Source: Sapria himalayana
Lineage: Eukaryota > Streptophyta > Magnoliopsida > Malpighiales > Rafflesiaceae
Assembly: GCA_029783825.1 (NCBI GenBank)
Contig: JAREIK010009680.1
Span: forward strand, 62,001-126,000
DNA length: 64,000 nt
Direction of reading: 5' to 3'
Shown piece by piece: positions 56,346-64,000 of the stretch. The first letter of the stretch is position 1, and each line of letters starts with the position of its first letter. Below the pieces are notes generated by a model that did not search any database, was not told the origin of the DNA, and was given only the letters and a program-made list of their open reading frames with translations. The position numbers were made by a program, and so were the translations under genes.

Positions 56346-58813
56346 TGTTCCTCTCTCAACTCTAGAATGATTGCTAAGGCTCTAACAAAAATAATAGGAG
56401 CTTTTACTTTATCTTTATTATGTCTCATCATATTAGATGTTTAATCACTGGGCTATCAAAGGTAATTTGACTCATGTACGCTAACAGACTAAACCAAAGT
56501 TGTACCCCTATGGGTAGAAATATCTAGTTGTTGAGGATGCTAGTAATATTGATTATTGTAATTTCTTCTAAAATATCTCTCATGCGCACACTTAAAGCAA
56601 TTTTTTTAAAACATAGGTCACCTCTAAAAAAATAACAACCTTGTAGCTTATTAGAACAAACTAGCCCCTGGGCGTTTTGAGTAGGGCAAGAAGTATGGGC
56701 TCTCTTTAAATCAAGAATCAAAAAATTTATTTTATTGGCATGTCTAAGTCTTTTTTTTATATCCTCATGGATATGAAAAGTATCATTTCTTTCTTTTTAT
56801 ATTAAATGAGTTATGTATACAAGCTCACAATACCCAAAAATGTGTAAATGAATCATATTCAACCTTATAAAAGGTTTTAATCATTGCTCTAATTATTAGT
56901 CTTGCATATTGACACTTGAGGTCACAAATCAAAGGAAAAAGCCTTAGTGATATTTCCAATCCTATGAACTTTAGCTATAGAAAGTTATAAAGTGTAGTAC
57001 TCGAGCTTTAACTATTTCTAGGGTCATGACTTTTGCTCTTGAGGAATGTCCAAAGTTACAATCATTCCTAGTGCAATGACTTCGCAATATAAAGGTAAAA
57101 TGCACAAGCTATAGACATATCCAATACTGTGAAACAGTATTATAGTGATTAAATATGTAATCATGATAATTCTTAGAGCCATAACAATATGTTCAAAAGA
57201 GAGACACAACTTATGGCATATTCTCATCGATATGATTTTGTGTTCTAGAGACAAAATATACAATCATGGCCATTGCTAATGCTACAATAATCTAAAGTAA
57301 GAAAGTGATTGAATCCATAACGCACCCGTTCAGTCATGACTTTGTGTTACATAAACAAAAAGATAAATTTGTGACATTCCTAAAAGTTGTGAATTTCAAT
57401 TTTAATTTAACACTTAGTCATTTGATTATAAAAGTGCAAAACATGAGATTTAAGATTTAGGGTTTATGGATTAGGGGTATAGTTTATGGCTTAAGGTTTA
57501 GGATTTAAAGTTTAGGGTTTATGATTTTTTATTGTTTTTTCTTTTGGAAAATACACACTTTATTTATCATTTAGGCACACAAATTACAAGAGACTAAAAA
57601 GCTAACTAATTTAGGCCAGCTCGGCAAATCCTATGCACCTTAATGATTCTATGCATAAAATACATAAAAAACATAATGCCTAATAATTCTAAGCATATGA
57701 ATACAACTAAAATCATGTGGAATTCCCGGACATTAGAGTTGGTAGTGAGTCTTTATGCGCACATCATCATTTCCATTCGAATTTTTCCAAGCCTTTTGGA
57801 GGAACATGAATGATCCACCATATTAAAACTATGCAAATATAAGATTGTGCATGTGTGTGACATGTAGCATCAAGCATTTGCATATGTCATTACTATACAA
57901 TGGAATACATATAAAACTGAATAGCCATAAATCCACAAGTCCATATCTACGATACTTTTTCAATTCATCTCTCCTATGAATTCCAAATTCTTTTGCTCCA
58001 ATGATCCTCAAAAGAGTATCTCTTGGGTTAGAATGCTTCCTCCTCGAGCTCCAAGAAGTGGCTGTATGTTATGCCGACTAAATATCAAAAAATAAGCATG
58101 CATCGGTGTGCATGTATGATGAGGTCCATCTCATAGTCTAATTATCTACGCGTACAACCAAGATAGAAAACAAGTAAAATTTCAAAATGCTATAAAGATG
58201 TGTCTTGTGCTCCCGGGAATGTAGCATCGCCTAATGTGTATTTATAAAATGCATTAGTAGACCCCACTTATATATACTCATGGGTCCAGTTGCACTCATT
58301 GCATGCTACATAAAGAACATACAAGATTGTGTGTGTGTGTGTCATGATCAGTCTCTACAAGTACATGGTGCATACAAGGTCCAAAATACAAATAAGATTA
58401 CAAACATAAACTACAAGTTTGAATCTTTCGCTCCCGTGTGGCTGGTCAGGACTCCATTGCTAACTGGCCCTACTTGGTGATGCTTCAGATTTTTTCGGCT
58501 CTCTAATTAATCATGGATTGCTCGCTACTCCTATTGGGCAACGGTTGGGTGGCCCTCTATACTGCCTGATAGGACTAGTGGGACCAATTCCTAGCTACTC
58601 CTAGGTTTACTCCCGACCACTTTGTCAGTCTCATTAGTTGTCTGAATGTTATCATCCCGGCTTGCTAGTGGGGCCCTCTACAAGCTGGTGGTCCATACTT
58701 CTGGATGCTTCCAGGACTTGCTGGCCCCTCTAAATGCTACACCAAAATTGACAAGAATATGTGCACGTGTGTACTATGGTCCGTCACTATGTGTGTGTGG
58801 TGTAGTAGTATCA
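56346..58813 (-). repeat. Composite repeat block, copy 4 (complete, reverse)
   Basis: The reverse complement of block 3, 2.47 kb, from TGTTCCTCTCTCAACTC to GTAGTAGTATCA. On the plus strand the order is: right part, GGGTTTA-like telomeric tract (57447-57524), T-rich tract, TTTATT, then the left part. Orientation relative to the satellite is the same as in the other three copies. The reverse frame at 57024-57263 pairs with the one in copy 3, and the frames at 58280-58480 and 58646-58837 are pieces of the left-part frame split by indels. I find no intact gene. Confidence 0.85.
57447..57524 (-). repeat. Degenerate telomere-like tract in block 4
   Basis: Words such as GATTTAGGGTTTATGG and AAGGTTTAGGATTTAAAG are the reverse of the tracts in blocks 2 and 3. 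The T-rich tract at 57525-57547 follows directly. Confidence 0.68.
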
Positions 58814-61142
58814 GGGTTTAAGAGTTTAGTTATTTAACTATTTAAGTATTTGTGGTTTATAGGTTTTATTTAAATAATTAAATAACAAAGAAATTATTTT
58901 TATGATTTTTTCTCATTTTCAAGTTTATAACCATTGAAAATATTATAATTTTTAATTTTTTTTCAAATGTTAATTCAATATTTAATTATAATAATCATAA
59001 AAATTAAATATCATGTAAATTCAATATAAATAATTTTATTGATCGATATTATAATATAGATCATAAAATAGATTAATAAACTATTATTAATAAGATAGAT
59101 ATTAATTAATATATATTTGAAAACCAAAAGGATTCAAAATCAAAGTAAAATATATTACTAAATTATAATTTTTTATTTTTAAATTTTTGATTCTTCTTAT
59201 AAGCTTATAAATTTTTTTGATGAAGATAAATTATTTAAATTATATTTGTCTAATTCATAATTTTATTTTGCAATTAATATTTCTATAAAAATAAACTAAT
59301 AAATAATTAAAATGAATATTAAAATTATAATGAATATAAATAAAAATGAGATTAATGATTAATTATTTAGGATATATCGGTTTAATGCTTTAAGTATTTA
59401 AGAGTTTAGTGATTTAAGTGTTTAGGCATTTAGTAGTTTATATGTTATATTTAAATAATGAAATAACAAAAAAATTATTTTTCAAAATTTTTATCAATTT
59501 TGAAGGTTATAATCATTATAAATATCATTATTTTTAAATTTTTATTAAATGTGAATACAATATTTAGTAATGATAAACTTAATAATTATATAATATGTAA
59601 ATTAAAAATAAACAATTTTATTGATAGGTATTAATAAACTATATATAAATATAAATATAATAATGATCAAAAAATAAATTAATAAACTATTATTTATTGA
59701 TAGATATTTATTTATTATTTATAAATACTCAAACATTTAAAGATTGTTTAAATGTTTGAGTATTTAAGTTTTTTGAGGTTTAAAAGTTTAATGATTTAAG
59801 CGTTTAGGCATTTAGTAGTTTATAGGTTTTATATAAACAATAAAATAACAAAAAATTTATTTTTGTGATTTTATCTCATTTTCAAAGATGATAACCATTA
59901 AAAATATAATAATTTTTAAATTATTTATAAATGTAAATATAAAATTTAGTTATAATAATCATTATATTTATATATCATATAAAATCAATATAAACTATTT
60001 TATTGATAAATATTCTATTAATGATCAATAAATAAATTAATAATCTATTATTAATAAGATAGATATCAATTAAAATATAATTACAAAACCTAAAATGTTT
60101 CAGAAGCAAAGCAAATATATTACTATATAATAATTCTTTGATTTGAAATTTTTTTTTCTTTTAAAAAGTTTATGTATATTTTTTTTATGAAAAATAATTT
60201 ATATAAATTATATTTGTCTAACTCATAATTTATTTTGTAATTAATATATTTATAAAAATAAACAAATAAATATGTAAAATGAATATTTTAAATTATATTG
60301 AAAAAAAAATGAGATTTATTATTTATTATTTAGGGATACTGGTTTAATTTAAATTAGATATTTCTCACTAATAATTTATTTTGTAATTAATATTTCTATA
60401 TAAATAAACTGATAAATATTTAAAATAAAAATTTAAAATTATACTAAATAAAATTTAAAATGAGATTTATGATTTATTATAACTGTATACCAGTTTAATG
60501 GATTAAGTATTTAGAGGTTTTTTCATTTAGGATTTAAGCGATTTATGATTTAGGCTTTTAGTGGTTTATACGTTTTATTTAAAAAAATAAAATATAAAAA
60601 AAAATTTCTATAATTTTTTCTCATTTTCATAGGTTATAACCATTGAAAATATAATAATATTTAAAATTTTTTGAAAAGTGAATACAATACTTAGTTATAA
60701 TAATATTAATAATTATATATCATATAAATTCAATATAAAGAATTTTAATGATATATATTATAATAATGATCAAAATTAAATTTATAAACTATTGATATTA
60801 AGATAGATATTAATTAAAAAATAATTACAAAACCCAAATTGATTCAAAATAATAGTAAAATATATTTCTGGATAACAATTTTTAATTTTTAAATTTGTAA
60901 TTCTTTTATAAGCATATATATTTTTTAAATTATATTTGTCCCACTCATAATTTATTTTGTAATAAATATTTCTATAAAAATAAACTAATAAATAATTAAA
61001 ATGAATATTTTAAATTATAATAAATAGAATTAAAAATTAGATTTATTAATTATTAAGTAGTATATAGCGGTTTAATGGTTTATGTATTTTGGCATTACAA
61101 GGTTTAGGAGTTTACTGATTTTACTGTGCATGCATTTAGTGG
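58814..61142 (+). repeat. AT-rich satellite array, + orientation, block 4 distal arm
   Basis: Colinear with the block 1 and block 2 arms: the AAACATTTAAAGATTG element is near 59734 and the long-monomer junction near 60340. Unlike the block 1 arm, it retains the full monomer after 60670. It is interrupted at 61142 inside a heptamer run, after GCATTTAGTGG, by the hAT-derived segment. Confidence 0.9.
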
Positions 61143-61341
61143 GGCTCCTCACAGGGCTCAGAGATTCACGACCCGACCCAAATTCTTGTCCTAAAAGAAT
61201 TGGGACTGTGAAAAATCCACTGACTTTAACTTTTCCCATCCCGTTATGTCATATATTTTTTCTTTTGGGATGATTCTGGATCTTAAGCAATATCCATCTC
61301 GAGAACCATCCCATCCTAAAAAACCGATACTAGAACCAGGA

Positions 61342-61426
<85 letters not shown>
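61342..61426. repeat. Compound microsatellite (AT)n(TG)n
   Basis: About 11 AT units, then 32 uninterrupted TG units (61363-61426). The purity suggests recent slippage. It makes spurious ORFs on both strands (61246-61623 and 61191-61475). Confidence 0.97.
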
Positions 61427-61427
<1 letters not shown>

Positions 61428-61800
61428 CATGAAGATGCCAAGAATTCCGCTACTGCCCATCCAATTCCTCTGCACCTATTGTTATTCCGACGAGTTCAAG
61501 GCCACCTTATGCCATTACAGTCATGTTCAGTTCGGTCCAGCCCTTGTTCGTCGCACTTTTGGTTGCCTCCAATGTGTCTCAGAAGCCACCAGCCTTTTGG
61601 TTTGTTTTTCTGATGAGAATTGAGTGATTAATTATTATTATTATGTATCTCAATCAGTTTTGTTGAGTATTGGTTGTGGTGTTATGGTTGGGCCGAATGA
61701 GTAGGCTGAATGTGTTACAGTCAGTTTTGTAGAGCTTGCTTGTTTGAAATATTTATATGTATTTATGCTTAATATATCATATTAATTAATGGCAATGCAG

Positions 61801-63331
61801 ATGGCACAATCCAGGGTAAATGAAAAATACAATAATTTGAAGATGATAACATCTCAAATGATCAAAGTACTTGTAAATCCAATCATCATCCTTTCACGAA
61901 CCCTCCTATTATTATGGTAGGTTTTTCAATTCCAATTCTAAAAGAAAGTCTAGGTTCATCTGAACCTCAAGCTCATAAAAAGTATAAGTATGCTGTTTGG
62001 GAAACTTATGAGATATTAGTTGATTAAGAGGGAAATTAAAATGGTAGGCAGCTTGTATATGGTGTAGGAAGGAATATTTTGCAAAAAGTGATCAAGGTAC
62101 TTCGAGTTTATAAAAATAGTTTAGAGAGACTTGTAGGAAATTTCCACTCAAAAACGAATTAAAAGAAGCTCACAAAGGTAAAGACAAGTCACAATCTTTG
62201 TTGAATTTCACTAAAGGTACTAGTTTAGAGTATAAAAAATTAACTTGTTTGCAATTTGATCAACAACTAGTTAGGGAGGCTTTGGTGAAAATGATCATAA
62301 AAGATGAATTGCCTTTTTGTTTTGTTGAGAGAGATGAGTTTAAGGTGTTTTTTTGAAGTTAGTGTGCCTCAATTTAAAATTTCATCTAGGCATTCTATAT
62401 TGAGGGATTGTTTTATTTTGTTTGTGAAGAAAAAGAAGAAATTATTTGATAGCATATCATCTCATTGTTGTATAGTTTCATTGACTACAGACACATGGAC
62501 TAGCATTCAAAATTTGTCTTATAAATGTATGAGTATTCATTTCATTGATTCTCAATAGAATATGCATAAAAGGCTTTTGAACTTTTGTCAAATTAAAAGT
62601 CATTCTGGAGTTAATATTAGAAATGCTATTGAGGTTTGCATGAATGAATGGGGTTTGTGAAAGTTGATGTGCATTACTGTTGACAATGCATCAAATAATG
62701 ATGTTGCAGTTGAACAATTGAAAAAAAGGCATGTGAAGAAAAGTGTTGTACCTTTGAGAGGCGAGCATTTTTATTTGAGATGTTGTGCTAATATCCTAAA
62801 TTTAATTGTCAGAGATGGCATTGCAGTAGTTGTGGGTGCTATTCAAAAAACTAAAGGTGTGGTAAAATATGTGAGCAGTCCTAAAAGATTATATATGTTT
62901 AAGTTGTGTTGAAGAAGCAAACTTGACATATGGATCTTCATTGCAATTAGATTGTCCTACAAGTTGGAATTCAACTTATTTGATGCTACAAACTGATATA
63001 AAATATCAAAAAGAATTTGATAAGTTGGAGGACAAAGACAAAAGGTATTTGAAGGAGTTAAGTTCAAACATTCCAACTCAGAGAGACTGAACAAATGCCA
63101 AAATTTTGGCCCGTTTCTTGAAAATTTTTTATGAGATAACTTGTAAATTTTCTGGCGAATAATATTCTACCTCTAGTGTTTATTCTCATCAGATTATTCG
63201 AATTTTGAAAAAAATTGAGCTTTGTGAATATAGTAGAGATACAATAGTGTCTGAAATGGGTATGAAAATGAGGCATAAATTCAACAAATATTGGGGTTCT
63301 CTTCAGTCATCAAATATTATGCTTTTTGTCA
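61801..63331 (+). pseudogene. Broken hAT transposase (RICESLEEPER/BED-finger type)
   Basis: The ATG at 61801 follows a possible splice acceptor (AATGCAG) and starts MAQSRVNEK, but the frame stops soon after. A degenerate BED-finger region lies at about 61975-62170 (AVWETYEIL recognisable, zinc-binding cysteines lost). Two open pieces in one frame follow. The first, 62304-62558, carries SLTTDTWTS. The second, 62664-62912, carries CITVDNASNND and RCCANILNLIVRDGI. These are the regions holding the first two catalytic aspartates of hAT transposases. In the third motif the usual histidine (CAH or CCH) is replaced by asparagine. After a frameshift near 62900 the frame continues with LDCPTSWNSTYLML and ends at 63331. 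The third catalytic acidic residue and the C-terminal hAT dimerisation domain are missing. Clearly inactive. Confidence 0.85.
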
Positions 63332-64000
63332 TTTAATGGAATAAGTATTTAGAGGTTTTGTCATTTAGGAGTTTAGCAATTTATGTTTTTAGGCTTTTAG
63401 TGGTTTATAGGTTTTATTTAGAAAAGAAAATAACAAAAAAAGTTTCTAGAATTTTTGTCAATTTCATACGTTATAACCTTTGAATATATAATAATATTTA
63501 CAATTTTTTGAAATGTGAATACAATATTTATTTATAATAATTTTAATAATTATATATCATATAAATTCAATATAAACAATTTTATTGATAGATATTATAA
63601 TAATGATCAAAAATTAAATTAATAAACTATTAATAGTAAGATAGATATTAATTAAAAAATATTTACAAAACCTAATTTGATTCAAAATTAAAGTAAAAAA
63701 TATCAATGGATAATAATTTTTAATTTTTAAAATTTTACTTCTTTTATAAGTGTATATGTTTTTTTTGATTAAAAATAAATTATTTAAATTATATTTGTCG
63801 CACTAATAATTTATTTTGTAATAAATATTTCTATAAAATAAACTTATAAATAATTAAAATAAATATATAAAATAATAATAAATTGAAATTAAAATTAGAT
63901 TTCTTAATTATAAAGTAGTATATAGCAGTTTAATGGTTTATGTATATTGGCATTATGGGCCTTCAGAGTTTACTGATTTTACTGTGTATGCATTTAGTGG
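63332..64000 (+). repeat. AT-rich satellite, + orientation, after the hAT relic
   Basis: One monomer of 669 bp that is homologous to 60494-61142, the 649 bp just left of the relic. It does not continue from where the left side stopped. The window ends with GCATTTAGTGG, the same bases after which the relic begins on the left. No gene is visible. Confidence 0.88.

Larger units (their letters stand above)
61143..63331 (+). mobile_element. Truncated hAT transposon relic
   Basis: About 2.19 kb of non-satellite DNA between two satellite units. It contains a non-coding 5' part (with a CAGGGCTCAGAG start at 61152 that could be a degraded hAT terminal repeat), a TA/TG microsatellite, and a broken transposase that stops abruptly inside the catalytic region at 63331, where satellite resumes. 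The 3' terminal repeat and the C-terminal dimerisation region are absent, so the element cannot be autonomous. Eight bases before 61152 (GCTCCTCA) could be an old target duplication, but no partner is visible on the right. Family: plant hAT, RICESLEEPER/DAYSLEEPER-like, from protein motifs. Confidence 0.8.

Noticed and set aside
1171..61142. CRISPR-like array or bacterial/organellar origin for the regularly spaced repeats
   Set aside because: Repeat units are about 590 bp, AT-rich and diverged, with plant telomere-like words, a solo LTR and hAT sequence. No short direct repeats with unique spacers and no cas-like genes.
61191..61623. Overlapping ORFs on both strands with long HTHTHT and CVCVCV runs
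   Set aside because: They are translations of the TG microsatellite in both directions, with no support outside it.

Overview
The window looks like heterochromatic nuclear DNA of a flowering plant, probably pericentromeric or subtelomeric. I find no intact gene. The plant call rests on degenerate TTTAGGG-type heptamers, a solo LTR with typical plant Copia-style landmarks, and a RICESLEEPER/DAYSLEEPER-type hAT transposase relic. I cannot name the species.

Most of the window is one very AT-rich satellite. Its basic monomer is about 590-597 bp by landmark spacing (for example 9610, 10207, 10797, 11388). Variants of about 725-750 bp carry an internal partial duplication, and truncated forms are common. 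Each complete monomer has a block of about 80-100 bp of degenerate telomere-like heptamers, a dyad centred on GGTTATAACC, usually an AAGCTT-containing stretch, and a tail close to GAGATTTATTATTTATT. I call the strand on which the heptamers read TTTAGGG-like the satellite + strand.

Layout: 1-1170 repeat block copy 1 (reverse, cut by the window edge); 1171-19395 satellite + with a solo LTR at 3714-4286; 19396-25233 satellite - with the sister solo LTR at 21206-21776; 25234-27640 block copy 2 (forward); 27641-38710 satellite -; 38711-41180 block copy 3 (forward); 41181-52925 satellite -; 52926-56345 satellite +; 56346-58813 block copy 4 (reverse); 58814-61142 satellite +; 61143-63331 truncated hAT relic with a (TA)n(TG)n microsatellite; 63332-64000 satellite +. 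A segment of about 33.5 kb is therefore inverted relative to both sides.

The four 2.4-2.5 kb blocks share the same satellite neighbours, so they are copies of one composite unit and not four independent insertions. Blocks 2 and 3 are about 13.5 kb apart and mark a higher-order repeat. The two solo LTRs have the same satellite site and the same 5-bp target duplication, so they descend from one insertion. Arms that should be equal differ by indels of one to several monomers, which suggests repeated unequal exchange. The block holds a poly(A) tract just after an AATAAA signal, followed directly by degenerate CCCTAAA-like repeats.

There is no sign of a working multi-gene system. The interest lies in satellite architecture, its telomere-like and palindromic modules, and the duplication history.
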